DNA of 64,000 nucleotides from Sphingomonadales bacterium Ga0077557 (GCA_001464615.1 LNFI01000008.1:186001-250000); one strand, 5' to 3'. Counted from the stretch's first letter, positions 37,760 to 49,238 are shown. Numbers and translations are program-made. Notes: generated by a model from the sequence alone, not told the origin.

Positions 37760-39015
37760 GCGGCACGCTCGCGGATCATCCCCACAAACCGCTCAAACAG
37801 ATACAAGCTGTCCTGCGGCCCCGGGCTAGCCTCGGGGTGGTACTGCACCGAGAACGCCCGCCCGTCTTCCAGCTCGATCCCTGCATTGCTGCCGTCGAAC
37901 AGCGACACGTGCGTTTCGCGCACGCCTGCGGGCAGCGAGTCCCGTTCCACCGCGAAGCCGTGGTTCATGCTGGTAATCTCGACCGCGCCGTCGCTCAGCC
38001 GCTTGACCGGGTGGTTGGCGCCGCGATGGCCCTGGAACATCTTGGTCGTCTGCCCGCCGACCGCGAGCGCGAGCAGCTGGTGGCCGAGGCAAATGCCGAA
38101 CAGCGGGAGTTTCGTGTCCAGCAGCTGGCGGATCACCGGCACGGCGTAGTCGCCGGTCGCGGCGGGGTCGCCGGGGCCGTTGGAGAGGAAGATGCCGTCG
38201 GGGGCGAGTGCCATCACCTGATCGAATGTTGCGGTCGCGGGGAGGACCGAGACGCGCGCGCCGGCGGCGACGAGGTTGCGGTAGATGTTGCGCTTGGCGC
38301 CGTAATCGATCGCGACGACATGGGGGCGGTGCGCTTGCCCTTCGACTGCGCTCAGGGCGAACGGCTGTAGTTGAAGACCCAGCCCCTCCCCGTTCGTGCT
38401 GAGCGAAGTCGAAGCACCGTCGCCATACCCCTGCCCCAGCCGCCACACGCCGCCTTCCCAGCCGAAATGCGTTTGCGTGGTGACATCGATGGCGAGGTCC
38501 ATGCCCTCGAGCCCCGGCCAGCCCTGCGCCTGGGCCAGCAGCGCGGGGATATCGAACTTGCCGTCCGCCGCATGCGCAATCACCCCGTTGGGTGCCCCGC
38601 CCGAGCGGATGCGGCGGGTGAGTGCGCGGGTGTCAATGCCCGACAGGCCGATGCGGTTATGCTTCTTCATCCACACATCCAGCGGCTCGACCGCGCGGAA
38701 ATTGCTAGGCGCGGTAACGTCTTCGCGCACGATCATGCCGAGCGCATGGGGATCGTCGGCCTCGATATCATCGGCATTGGCGCCGACATTGCCGATATGC
38801 GGAAAGGTAAAGGTGATGATCTGCCCGGCAAAACTCGGATCAGTCATGATCTCCTGATAGCCGGTCATCGCGGTGTGAAAGCAGACCTCGCCCACCGCCG
38901 CGCCCTCCGCGCCAAAGCCCCGCCCCCACGCGATTTCGCCATTGGCGAGCACCAGAACGCCGGTGGCTCCTTCAGGCGCAGCGCTGGACGCACGTAGGGG
39001 CTTGGCGTCGGCCAT
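37756..39015 (-). CDS. carA: carbamoyl-phosphate synthase small subunit with repeat-encoded insertion
   Basis: The glutamine amidotransferase subunit that feeds ammonia to CarB. The N-terminal CarA domain (FHTAMTGYQEIMTDPSFAGQIITFTFPHIGNVG) and class I glutaminase (FGICLGHQLLALAVGG with catalytic Cys, HPEASPGP with His/Glu) are intact. Between the two, about 25 extra residues (TSLSTNGEGLGLQLQPFALS and neighbours) replace the usual short linker. They are encoded by a dispersed palindrome at 38341-38414 that stays in frame. ATG 39015 follows AGGAG. Total length is 419 residues against a usual ~390. Confidence 0.95.
   Translation of the reverse strand: MADAKPLRASSAAPEGATGVLVLANGEIAWGRGFGAEGAAVGEVCFHTAMTGYQEIMTDPSFAGQIITFTFPHIGNVGANADDIEADDPHALGMIVREDVTAPSNFRAVEPLDVWMKKHNRIGLSGIDTRALTRRIRSGGAPNGVIAHAADGKFDIPALLAQAQGWPGLEGMDLAIDVTTQTHFGWEGGVWRLGQGYGDGASTSLSTNGEGLGLQLQPFALSAVEGQAHRPHVVAIDYGAKRNIYRNLVAAGARVSVLPATATFDQVMALAPDGIFLSNGPGDPAATGDYAVPVIRQLLDTKLPLFGICLGHQLLALAVGGQTTKMFQGHRGANHPVKRLSDGAVEITSMNHGFAVERDSLPAGVRETHVSLFDGSNAGIELEDGRAFSVQYHPEASPGPQDSLYLFERFVGMIRERAA
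38341..38414. repeat. palindromic dispersed repeat inside carA
   Basis: Inverted arms 38341-38364 (TTCGACTGCGCTCAGGGCGA start) and 38390-38414 (CCGTTCGTGCTGAGCGAAGT start) match in 21 of 24 positions and share the sequence family of 20829-20897. The repeat is translated in the carA frame between the two CarA domains. Confidence 0.88.
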
Positions 39016-39146
39016 GGGTGTGGGCGCTCCTGATAAAGCTGTCGATGTCGCTAAGGCACCGTCGCTAGAGACGCAGGACCGCAGCGTCAATCTGTTAAAA
39101 ATCGCCGGGTCGCGCTACGGGTAAAGATTACCGAAAAGGACCACAA

Positions 39147-39599
39147 ATGATTCGCGACGACATCAAGACCGCGCTCGTCACCGCCATGAAGGGCGGCGAC
39201 AAGGCGGGCACCGCTACGATCCGCCTCATCCAGTCAGCGATCAAAAACCGCGATATCGAGGCGCGCACCGGTAAGTCGCCGGATGACGATAATGTGCTGG
39301 TGGTCGAAGTGCTGCAGAAAATGGTCAAACAGCGCCGCGAATCGATCGACATGTATGTGAAGGGCGGTCGGCAGGAACTCGCCGATGCCGAGAGCGCCGA
39401 GATCGTGGTGATCGAGCAGTTCCTGCCGCAACAGATGACCGAGGCGGAAACCACCGCGGCGATCCTGGCGATCAAGGCAGAGCTGGGCGCCGACGGTATG
39501 AAGGACATGGGCCGGGTGATGGCCGAACTGAAAACGCGGCATGCGACCAGCCTCGACATGAGCAAAGCGAGCGGGCTGGTGAAGGCGGCGCTGAGCTGA
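39147..39599 (+). CDS. yqeY: GatB/YqeY domain-containing protein
   Basis: A 150-residue helical protein homologous to the C-terminal tRNA-binding domain of GatB: RDDIKTALVTAMKGGDKAGTATIRLIQSAIKNRDIEAR, then QRRESIDMYVKGGRQELADAESAEIVVIEQFLPQQM, and GMKDMGRVMAELKTRHATSLDMSKASGLVKAAL. It probably touches tRNA or aminoacyl-tRNA, but its exact role is unsettled. Its stop lies one base before the GTG of dnaG, and the order yqeY-dnaG-rpoD recurs in many alphaproteobacteria. Confidence 0.95.
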   Translation: MIRDDIKTALVTAMKGGDKAGTATIRLIQSAIKNRDIEARTGKSPDDDNVLVVEVLQKMVKQRRESIDMYVKGGRQELADAESAEIVVIEQFLPQQMTEAETTAAILAIKAELGADGMKDMGRVMAELKTRHATSLDMSKASGLVKAALS

Positions 39600-39600
39600 G

Positions 39601-41477
39601 GTGAGCCTTTCCGCCCAATTCCTTGACGAACTGCGCGCGCGGACCTTGCTGTCCGCGCTTGTCGGCAAGACGGTGAAGCTCACCAAGGCGGGGCGTGAGT
39701 TCAAAGGATGCTGCCCCTTCCACAATGAGAACACGCCAAGCTTCTACGTCAACGACGACAAGGCGTTTTATCACTGCTTCGGTTGTTCTGCCCACGGCGA
39801 CGCTATCCGCTGGATGACCGATCAGCGCGGGTTGCCTTTCATGGATGCGGTGAAGGAGCTGGCGCAGGCGGCGGGGATGGAATTGCCCGCGATGGACCCG
39901 CGCGCTGCCCAAAAAGCGGAAGCGGCCAAGGGGCTTTACGAGGCGATGGATGATGCCGCAGTCTGGTTCACCGAACAGCTGATGGGCATCGCCGGGGGCG
40001 AGGCGCGCAGCGTTCTGGAAAAGCGCGGGATCAAGGCGGAGACGGCGCAGGCGTTCGGCATGGGCTTTTCGCCCGATTCCCGGGGCAAACTGAAGGCGCA
40101 GCTAAAGGGCTATGGCGATTCGTTGCTGGTCGAGGCCGGGCTGCTGATCAAGGTCGATGAGAAGGAACCCTATGACCGGTTCCGGGGCCGGCTGATGATC
40201 CCGATCCGCGATCCACGTGGCCGGGTGATTGCCTTTGGCGGGCGGGTGATCGGGGATGGCGAACCAAAGTATCTGAATTCGCCCGACACGCCGCTCTTCG
40301 ACAAGGGGCGCACGCTCTATAATCTCGATCGGGCGGCGGCGGCGAGCCGCAAGACAAATCGGATCATCGTCGTCGAAGGCTATATGGACGTGATCGCGCT
40401 TGCCCAGGCCGGGTTTGGCGAGGCGGTCGCCCCGCTCGGCACGGCGCTGACTGAGGCGCAGCTCGAGCGGCTATGGCGGCTGTCCGATGTCCCGATCCTG
40501 TGCTTCGATGGCGATAGTGCTGGACAGAAGGCCGCACTTCGCGCCGCGCATCGCGCTTTGCCAATGCTCGCCCCAGGTCGGAGCCTGGCCTTTGCGACAC
40601 TCCCACCCGGTCAGGACCCTGATGATCTGGTCCGCGCCAAGGGGCCTGCCGCCTTCGAGGCGGTACTTGCCGAGACTCAGCCACTCGTCGAGCGGCTCTG
40701 GGCAAGCGAACTCGCCGCTGGCCCGCTCGGTACGCCCGAAGAGCGCGCTGGGCTGAAGCAACGTCTGAACGAGCTTGCCCAGACCATTGCCGATCCATCG
40801 GTAAAGCATGAATATCTCAGCGATTTCCGCCGCCGCTTCGATGCGCATTTTGCGCCGCCGCCGCGCGTATGGAATGCGCCGCGCCCTGCCAACACCCAAA
40901 AGGGCGGCAAATGGCGCCCTGCCCCACCCGCCGGTGGCGATCACCCACAAGCGCAGGGCGTAAAGGCGAGCGGCATCGATCCGGTGCTGGCCAAGGCCGT
41001 GCTTGCTGGACTGATCCGGCATCCAGCTGAAATAGCGCGGCATGTCGAGGTATTGGGATCGCTGCGATTCGCTGGCGGCGCACTGGGGAGACTCTTCGAA
41101 GCAGTGGTCGATGTCGCGATTGAAGATCAGGCGCTTGATAGCGAGCGACTGCGCACCATATTGGCAAATTCCGGATTTGATCAAATGGCGACAGATTTGC
41201 TCCGGGCAGATGCAACACCTTATTCCTTTACCCAGAAAATGGCGGCGCCCGGACGCGCAAGTGCCGATCTTGGCGAGGCAATTTCGATCCTGGTCGCGCG
41301 TCCCGAGGTGGATGGGGCGCTGGCCGATGCAACAGCGGCGCTGGCCATGCGTTTCTCTGAAGAGGCGTTTGAACGGCAAGTGGCGCTGGTGAAGGAACAA
41401 CAGGCGCTCGAAGCACGGCTTGCAAATCTGTGCCAAGCGAACGAAGACGCACGAACTCTTGATACTGAGGGCAGTTA

Positions 41478-41478
<1 letters not shown>
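39601..41478 (+). CDS. dnaG: DNA primase
   Basis: Synthesises RNA primers at the replication fork. The N-terminal zinc ribbon has [12 protein letters not shown] and [12 protein letters not shown]. The TOPRIM domain carries [28 protein letters not shown] (metal Glu) and [21 protein letters not shown] (Asp). The C-terminal third should bind DnaB helicase. At 625 residues it is full length. The start is GTG 39601, immediately after yqeY. The TAA stop shares its last A with the ATG of rpoD (TAATG). Confidence 0.96.
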
Positions 41479-43502
<2,024 letters not shown>

Positions 43503-43521
43503 AGCGGGCGGATCGGCATTA

Positions 43522-44475
43522 TCAGGCTGGATTGCACCACAGCTCGATCCGTTTTGCCGCCTTGTCGAAGGTTAGTTTTGAACATCGCGACAGCCCTGCG
43601 CGGGGGATGTTCAACCCGTATCGGGGCTGAGGTCCCTTTTTCGTGGCAGCGACGACAATTTCAGATGGGTCCTCGGTACCGTCAGGAATTGGGTCGCCGC
43701 GCCCGGCTGAATCGATCCGGTCACGGACGCGCACCGCAATCCGATCAAAGGACAAAGGCCCAAAAACAAAAGGTTGTGACAGCGTCATCAACCGCACCGG
43801 GCGCTTTACGCCAAGGAGGATGTCGATATCCCAGCTAGGCCCGCTCAACTGACCACCATAGGCCTTAGCAATCGCTGCCCCCGCCGCTGCTGACGCGACC
43901 GGATATTGCTCCGTAGCGTCCAGATCGAACGACACCGCCAGGCCGAAGGTCGCTCCCCGATAACCTGTGAAACTGGACGAGCTAATGTCGCCGAACAGCG
44001 GAAAATCGTGTCGCTGTGTCCGGGCATCATTGCCCCCGAACACCAAGGTAACGCGGGACTGCGGCAAGGCCCAGGGGCCGATCGTACCATCGCCCTCGAT
44101 CGGCGGCGCACCGGCAAACCAGAATGCTCTGCCCTTTTGGCGCACACCGTCGATGACAAAATCAAGCGGGCGGTTCCATCCCTTGAACTCGCGCCGCCCA
44201 GCGACGTTGAGGTTTCCCCTGCCCAGAAACGGCGCTGGCTTGATCTCGCGACGGGCGACATAATCCGGGTCAAGCAGCAACCGATCGGGTCCGCCAGACA
44301 AAACGCGAATGGCGGCGGGTGCCCCCTCTACCGTCGCGGTAACCACCTCGCCAGGGCGAACCGTGAGTTCAGGACCGGCTGCTGACTCGGCACTCGCTTG
44401 CTGCGCGGGAGACGCATTACCGCCAAGAATCAGTACGAAAAATACACAAAAGGCCGCGCTTTGCCGCAACTGCAT
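43522..44475 (-). CDS. exported hypothetical protein
   Basis: A 317-residue protein with a Sec signal peptide (SAAFCVFFVLILGGNASPAQQ). The mature part is strand-rich (RPGEVVTATVEGAPAAIRVL, DFVIDGVRQKGRAFWFAG) and has DGTIGPWALPQSRVTLVF, a pattern faintly like the flap/core of retropepsin-like aspartic proteases, but no clear DTG pair. Two Cys residues near the C-terminus (SRCSKL, LWCNPA) may form a disulfide. The family is not recognised. It converges with rpoD. Confidence 0.72.
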   Translation of the reverse strand: MQLRQSAAFCVFFVLILGGNASPAQQASAESAAGPELTVRPGEVVTATVEGAPAAIRVLSGGPDRLLLDPDYVARREIKPAPFLGRGNLNVAGRREFKGWNRPLDFVIDGVRQKGRAFWFAGAPPIEGDGTIGPWALPQSRVTLVFGGNDARTQRHDFPLFGDISSSSFTGYRGATFGLAVSFDLDATEQYPVASAAAGAAIAKAYGGQLSGPSWDIDILLGVKRPVRLMTLSQPFVFGPLSFDRIAVRVRDRIDSAGRGDPIPDGTEDPSEIVVAATKKGPQPRYGLNIPRAGLSRCSKLTFDKAAKRIELWCNPA

Positions 44476-44633
44476 TGGTCTTGGTGCTCCCCATAACGAC
44501 CTGCCAGATCAAAAGAACCTAATCTGCCCAACATGAACGCTCGTGAAACAAGCGCCTGCCCAATGTTCGGCAGCTACATCCAAAATGGAGCAAATCCCTT
44601 GCGCTCAGGCGGCGCACGTTGCGAAATATTCAC

Positions 44634-45527
44634 ATGGTCATATCATCTCTACCACGTCCGCTAAACGGCACAAATGTCGTCACCGCATCCGAACTTGTCC
44701 GCCATTTCGGCATCTGGCAAGATCGCGCAACACGCGAACCTGTTTACGTCCTGCATCGCGGCCGGCCGCGTCTGGTGCTGACATCGGTGGAAATCATGCA
44801 GGCCTTGTGTGCGCCTCATGACGGGGAACCCGAAGCCGGTGCCAATGCCGGTGTAGAGACGCTGCTCGACGTAACACGCGACATCATCCTGCTGATCGAT
44901 CACGACATGAAGTTGATTGCCGCAAGCCGGGCTGCACGTGGTTATTTTGGTGAGCGGGCACAGCCCGGTGCTCCCCTGGTGGGGCTGGCGGCGAGCGTCG
45001 CCATGCTGCTGTTGAATGAAGCAGCACAGCGGGTAATGGCGTCCGGCCTGGTCGAAACGGCAGAATATGCCGCGCCCTTTGCCGGACGCACGCTGAGTGT
45101 CACCATTCATCCGTGCGACACCGGCGCAATTCTGCTCGTGCACGATGTTACGGTGATCGACAGCCTCGCTGCTGCCAGGGCCCATGCCGTCGCTGAAACC
45201 GAAGCAATGATTGCAACCGGCATGATGGCCCATGTTCGCCTGTCGCTACGCGGATTTCTGGAGGCACCGGTCGTGGCATTAGCCGTGCTGGTTGGCGTCG
45301 AACCTCAGGTGTTGGCCGACGCACGCTTCACCACGCTGTTTGAGCCTGCCGGCAGAGCAACCGTAGACGCGGCTATTGAGGCAGCAATTGACCAGCAAAT
45401 GTCGCGGATTGCCGATGCGATGCTGCTCGTGGCAGGCGCCAGGCCTCGCCCCGTTCGGCTGGGACTGAGCCCGATCAGGCGCGGATCGATTGTCGAGGCG
45501 ATCGCTGTCGCCGTCGTGGTTCGATAA
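44634..45527 (+). CDS. Phd/YefM-like antitoxin domain fused to PAS-like domain
   Basis: A 297-residue cytoplasmic protein. Residues ~14-60 (VTASELVRHFGIWQDRATREPVYVLHRGRPRLVLTSVEIM) match the Phd/YefM antitoxin fold, including the typical hgRPrLVL strand. Residues ~75-165 look like a PAS fold (LLDVTRDIILLIDHDMKLIAASRAARGYFGE ... LLVHDVTVIDSL). The C-terminal part is helical and unassigned. No toxin gene follows. The ATG 44634 is chosen; TTG 44619 is possible. It is probably a DNA-binding sensor rather than a true antitoxin. Confidence 0.72.
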   Translation: MVISSLPRPLNGTNVVTASELVRHFGIWQDRATREPVYVLHRGRPRLVLTSVEIMQALCAPHDGEPEAGANAGVETLLDVTRDIILLIDHDMKLIAASRAARGYFGERAQPGAPLVGLAASVAMLLLNEAAQRVMASGLVETAEYAAPFAGRTLSVTIHPCDTGAILLVHDVTVIDSLAAARAHAVAETEAMIATGMMAHVRLSLRGFLEAPVVALAVLVGVEPQVLADARFTTLFEPAGRATVDAAIEAAIDQQMSRIADAMLLVAGARPRPVRLGLSPIRRGSIVEAIAVAVVVR

Positions 45528-45554
45528 GCGTTGAGACAGGCTTAAGCGCTTATA

Positions 45555-45574
45555 AACCGCGTCTTTACGCGGTT
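45555..45574. terminator. perfect hairpin between two regulatory genes
   Basis: AACCGCG-TCTTTA-CGCGGTT forms a perfect 7-bp stem 28 bases after the Phd-PAS stop. No T-tract follows, so it may be a weak terminator or a protein site. Confidence 0.4.
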
Positions 45575-45646
45575 CAGTATATGTGTGCCCGATAGGCGAT
45601 TGGAACCGGGGTGTCCGGGCAATCTATCGGGGATCAACAAAACGTC

Positions 45647-46333
45647 ATGGCATCGGAACCGGAAGAATCATCCGATCGGGCAGCGGCACTGGGGATCCAG
45701 GGTGCTGGACGAAGCATCGTCGTCGCGCTGATCGCAGCAGATGGAAGCCACAAACATGCCATTATGGCTCGGCTGACGGCCCAACAATTGCCGGTTCGCG
45801 ACATTGCAGATGCCGTCCATGCCCTGTGCCTGTTGCATGGGCGCCAGCCAGGAATCATCGATCACGCGCTTGCCCGAAATTCGCAGCCCGCCGCCCAGGC
45901 ATGGCTCGAAGTCGCGGTTGAGGGTTTTGCCGTAGAACGCGCCTTACTCGCTAAATTGGCGTCCGCCGCTGGTCCGCTGCCGTCTACACCCGGTCAGGCC
46001 GAATCGGAGGCCGCCGTCGCATCGCAACGCCATGCGCTGGATATGCTTGCCCAGTCGGACCGTACCGGATGCGCGATTGGTGCAGCGGTCGCACTCGTCA
46101 GCGATTGGGCGGCCATGCGGCAGATCATGGAGGCAGCGGCCCGCCGCTTCGGCATTGAGCCGCCCGCTTATGCTTTACCGCTTGCCGCCGAGACCGAAAC
46201 CATTGTCGCCCAGGTTGCTGAAAATCCGGCAGTAGAGCGGGCAATGGCCTTTGGCGTGCAGCAAGTCCTGGCCCAGCATCGCGGCTTATGGGATTTGCTG
46301 GAAGCGCGAACAAGCGCCCGCGATCGCCAATAG
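45647..46333 (+). CDS. hypothetical cytoplasmic protein, helical
   Basis: A ~228-residue predicted helical protein without signal or membrane segments. Features include VALIAADGSHKHAIMARLT, ALARNSQPAAQAWLEVAVEGFAVERALLAKL and ALDMLAQSDRTGCAIGAAVALVSDW. I do not recognise the family; the codon use supports a real gene. The start is uncertain: ATG 45647 or the upstream GTG 45611. It lies between the Phd-PAS gene and moxR on the same strand. Confidence 0.62.
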   Translation: MASEPEESSDRAAALGIQGAGRSIVVALIAADGSHKHAIMARLTAQQLPVRDIADAVHALCLLHGRQPGIIDHALARNSQPAAQAWLEVAVEGFAVERALLAKLASAAGPLPSTPGQAESEAAVASQRHALDMLAQSDRTGCAIGAAVALVSDWAAMRQIMEAAARRFGIEPPAYALPLAAETETIVAQVAENPAVERAMAFGVQQVLAQHRGLWDLLEARTSARDRQ

Positions 46334-46438
46334 GCGCAGCCAAGGCTGACCCAATTACCCCGTGCGCCCCGGCTTGCGCGCATGGCCAAAATGCCTCTAT
46401 CTCCGAACCGGATATTCGAATCTGGCAGGGATGATTGC

Positions 46439-47290
46439 ATGAAGCGCTTCGAGGGCACGCAAAGCTATGTGGCAACCAATGATCTGAAGGTTGCCGTCAA
46501 CGCTGCCGTAACGCTCCGCCGGCCGTTGCTGGTCAAGGGTGAGCCCGGCACCGGCAAAACGGTGCTTGCCTATGAAATCGCCAAAGCGATCGATGCCGAA
46601 CTGATCGAATGGAACATCAAATCCACGACCAAGGCGCAGCAGGGCCTGTATGAATATGATGCCGTTGCCCGATTGCGCGATGGCCAGCTTGGCGATGAGC
46701 GCGTCCACGACATTGGCAATTACATCCGCCGTGGCAAATTGTGGGAGGCATTTACCCGCCCCAAGCCCCCTGTCCTGCTGATCGACGAAATCGACAAGGC
46801 CGATATCGAATTCCCCAACGATCTGCTGCAGGAGCTCGATCGGATGGAATTCCATGTCTACGAGACCAAGGAGACTGTCCGCGCGGTCGAACGCCCGATC
46901 GTCGTCATCACCAGCAACAACGAAAAGGAATTGCCCGACGCGTTCCTGCGCCGGTGTTTCTTCCATTACATCAAGTTCCCCGATCGCGACACGATGCAAG
47001 CGATTATCGACGTGCATTTTCCGGGCATCCAGAAGATCCTGGTGAACAAGGCGATGGACATTTTCTATGACGTTCGCGACGTGCCGGGCCTGAAGAAAAA
47101 GCCATCAACCTCGGAACTGCTCGATTGGCTGAAGCTGCTGCTCCACGAGGATATGCCGCTGGACGTGCTGCAGAACCGCGACCCAACCAAGGCCATCCCA
47201 CCTCTCCACGGCGCGCTGCTGAAAAATGAGCAGGATGTAATGCTGTTCGAACGGCTGGCGTTCATGGCCAAGCGGCAACAGAACAAATGA
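46439..47290 (+). CDS. MoxR family AAA+ ATPase
   Basis: A 283-residue AAA+ protein. Walker A is GEPGTGKT (residues 34-41), Walker B LLIDEID (near 113-119), sensor 1 VVITSNNEKELPDAFLRRCFF with the Arg finger, and helix-rich lid at the C-terminus. MoxR ATPases act as chaperones for VWA-domain partners, often for metal-cofactor insertion. AGGGA nine bases upstream supports ATG 46439. The likely partner, a CoxE-like VWA protein, lies at 55053. The last four bases overlap the GFA-family gene (ATGA). Confidence 0.92.
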   Translation: MKRFEGTQSYVATNDLKVAVNAAVTLRRPLLVKGEPGTGKTVLAYEIAKAIDAELIEWNIKSTTKAQQGLYEYDAVARLRDGQLGDERVHDIGNYIRRGKLWEAFTRPKPPVLLIDEIDKADIEFPNDLLQELDRMEFHVYETKETVRAVERPIVVITSNNEKELPDAFLRRCFFHYIKFPDRDTMQAIIDVHFPGIQKILVNKAMDIFYDVRDVPGLKKKPSTSELLDWLKLLLHEDMPLDVLQNRDPTKAIPPLHGALLKNEQDVMLFERLAFMAKRQQNK

Positions 47291-47700
47291 GCGAAGGCGC
47301 CGGCTGCCGGTGCGGACAGGTGCGGGTGGCAATCTCCAGCGCACCGCTCCGCGTGCGAACATGCTGGTGCCGGGATTGCCAATATTGGGGATCGGGCAAC
47401 GGCACGACCAATGCCGCCTATCGTTCCAGCGACCTTGCAGTGACCGGAAATCTCCAATGGTATCAGAGCGTCGCGGATAGCGGCAACGCGATGCGGCGCG
47501 GCTTTTGCCCGGTATGTGGCACGCCGATGTTCACCGGGATGGCCGATTTTCATGACATCATTGCAATCCGGGTCGGTGCGCTCGACGATCCGGACAGCGT
47601 GCGCCCTACCGAAGTGATCTGGACGGCATCGGCGCCCAGTTGGGCCAGTTTCGACCCTGACCTGAAACAGGTCGAGCGCCAGCCCCCGCCGATTGGCTGA
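47287..47700 (+). CDS. GFA family zinc-binding protein
   Basis: A 137-residue member of the glutathione-dependent formaldehyde-activating (GFA/CENP-V) superfamily. The zinc-site cysteines are visible: CRCGQVRV, CWCRDCQYW and FCPVCGTPMF. The family includes S-(hydroxymethyl)glutathione synthase, but most bacterial members are of unknown function. It overlaps moxR (ATGA), and the DUF817 gene begins inside its 3' end, so these three genes form an operon. Confidence 0.9.
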   Translation: MSEGAGCRCGQVRVAISSAPLRVRTCWCRDCQYWGSGNGTTNAAYRSSDLAVTGNLQWYQSVADSGNAMRRGFCPVCGTPMFTGMADFHDIIAIRVGALDDPDSVRPTEVIWTASAPSWASFDPDLKQVERQPPPIG

Positions 47701-48580
47701 CCCGATTACCCCGAGCGGCGCTACGCGTTTTGCGCGCGTTCGCGCCCGGCTTGAAGCGTTCACGCCATCGCCAGGCTGGCCGACTTGGTCGTATGAATTT
47801 TTGCTGTTCGGTTTCAAGCAAGGCTGGGCGTGCCTGTTTGGCGGGCTGATGCTGGCGATGCTGATCGCGACCTATCTGTTTTATCCCGCCGACGCGCCGC
47901 TCGCCCGCTATGATTTTCTGACGATCGGTGCCGTGGCGATCCAGCTCGGGATGATCGCCTTCCGGCTGGAGTCACTCCGCGAAGCCAAGGTCATCCTGGC
48001 GTTCCACTTCGTCGGCACGGTCATGGAGATATTCAAGACAGCGCACGGATCCTGGCTTTATCCAGAACCAAGCGTGCTCAGGATTGGCGGCGTCCCGCTC
48101 TTTTCTGGCTTCATGTACGCAGCCGTCGGCAGCTACATCGCTCGGGTCTGGCGCATTTTCGATTTTCGTTTCGATCACTATCCGCCGCGCTGGACGACGA
48201 TCACGCTCGCGACCGCCATCTATGTGAATTTCTTCACGCATCATTGGCTGCCCGACATCCGGCTGTTGCTCTTCGCGGCCACGGCAGTGCTGTTCTGGCG
48301 GACACCGGTGTGGTTCACCCCGTTCCGCACAGCGCGGGCAATGCCGCTGCTGCTGGGCTGGTTGCTGGTGGCGCTGTTCATTTGGGGCGCCGAGAACATC
48401 GGCACTTTCTCGCGGGCTTGGCTTTATCCGGGGCAGCGCAACGGCTGGCATCTCGTCTCGCCCGAAAAGCTTGGCGCCTGGTATCTGCTGATGATTATTT
48501 CATTTGTGCTGGTGTCGCTGCTGCATCGCGCGCCTCACGCCTCGGGCGGGGCAGCCAGATCGGACGGGTCGATCGCATAG
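47693..48580 (+). CDS. DUF817 family integral membrane protein
   Basis: A ~295-residue protein with about eight predicted membrane helices and the conserved segments TWSYEFLLFGFKQGWACLFGG, FHFVGTVMEIFKTAHGSWLYPEPS, FSGFMYAAVGSYIARVW and ENIGTFSRAWLYPGQRNGWHLV, which identify DUF817. No function is known. The start is TTG 47693, overlapping the preceding gene by eight bases without a clear ribosome site, so it likely depends on coupling. Its 3' end overlaps the convergent XRE regulator by 46 bases. Confidence 0.87.
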   Translation: MADPITPSGATRFARVRARLEAFTPSPGWPTWSYEFLLFGFKQGWACLFGGLMLAMLIATYLFYPADAPLARYDFLTIGAVAIQLGMIAFRLESLREAKVILAFHFVGTVMEIFKTAHGSWLYPEPSVLRIGGVPLFSGFMYAAVGSYIARVWRIFDFRFDHYPPRWTTITLATAIYVNFFTHHWLPDIRLLLFAATAVLFWRTPVWFTPFRTARAMPLLLGWLLVALFIWGAENIGTFSRAWLYPGQRNGWHLVSPEKLGAWYLLMIISFVLVSLLHRAPHASGGAARSDGSIA

Positions 48581-48771
48581 CCAAGCAGGTCGCCCGGCGA
48601 ACATTCAAGCGCGGCGCACATCCTGGCGAGCGTCGAGAAGCGGATGCCGCGGACTTTGCCCGAGCGAAACATGGAGAGCTGGGTTTCGCTCAACCCAATC
48701 CGTTCGGCCAGGTCGCGGCCGGTCATGCCGCGCGCGCCGAGCAGTTGATCGAGCGTGACGGTGACGGGCAT
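48535..48771 (-). CDS. XRE-family helix-turn-helix regulator (YozG-like)
   Basis: A 78-residue single-domain regulator: LDQLLGARGMTGRDLAERIGLSETQLSMFRSGKVRGIRFSTLARMCAALECSPGDLLGY, a clear HTH_3/HTH_26 fold with the recognition helix at LSETQLSMF. It is the second gene of a pair with the DUF2975 protein, whose TGA overlaps its ATG by one base (TGATG). Such pairs commonly control membrane or transport functions nearby. The likely targets are the CTTTAAG/TTTAAG repeats upstream. Confidence 0.9.
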   Translation of the reverse strand: MPVTVTLDQLLGARGMTGRDLAERIGLSETQLSMFRSGKVRGIRFSTLARMCAALECSPGDLLGYAIDPSDLAAPPEA

Positions 48772-49223
48772 CAGAGGATCTCGTCGAGTTCAGTGCGCAT
48801 CGCCCCGGCTTCGGTCACGACCTTGGCGACGATCATTAGCGCGAGCCCAACGACCCCCACCGTTAACGCCGACGAATCATAGCGCGCGTAACTGCCGCTG
48901 CCAGTGAACAGGCGCACCAGTTGTGGCGCCGCGAAAACCAGCGCCAGCCCGCCGAGAAAAAGCGACACCCCAACGCGCCACAACAACGTTGAGAGCAGAG
49001 ATTCGACCGCCCCACCGCGCCCGATCAGGATGACCGCGCGCCGCATGCTCCAAATCGCTGCCAGGAAAAATGGCATCGGAATAACATCATAGAGCAGGAT
49101 GATTGGCGTGCGCCCGCTCTGCGCAATACCGATCAGTTCAATCCCGAAAGTAAGACAGAGCACGACGAAGACGACCAAAATCGCCTTTGAAGCGATGGCG
49201 GGGCGGGTGATCCACAGCAGCAT
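48771..49223 (-). CDS. DUF2975-family membrane protein
   Basis: A 150-residue protein with four predicted transmembrane helices (AILVVFVVLCLTFGIELIGI, LYDVIPMPFFLAAIWSM, LWRVGVSLFLGGLALVFA and LTVGVVGLALMIVAKVV). The topology and the linked YozG-type regulator match DUF2975. Possible role: membrane sensor or anti-regulator for the HTH protein (inference). It diverges from the ABC transporter genes across a 76-base AT-rich region. Confidence 0.82.
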   Translation of the reverse strand: MLLWITRPAIASKAILVVFVVLCLTFGIELIGIAQSGRTPIILLYDVIPMPFFLAAIWSMRRAVILIGRGGAVESLLSTLLWRVGVSLFLGGLALVFAAPQLVRLFTGSGSYARYDSSALTVGVVGLALMIVAKVVTEAGAMRTELDEIL

Positions 49224-49238
49224 GACAATCCCAAAAAA

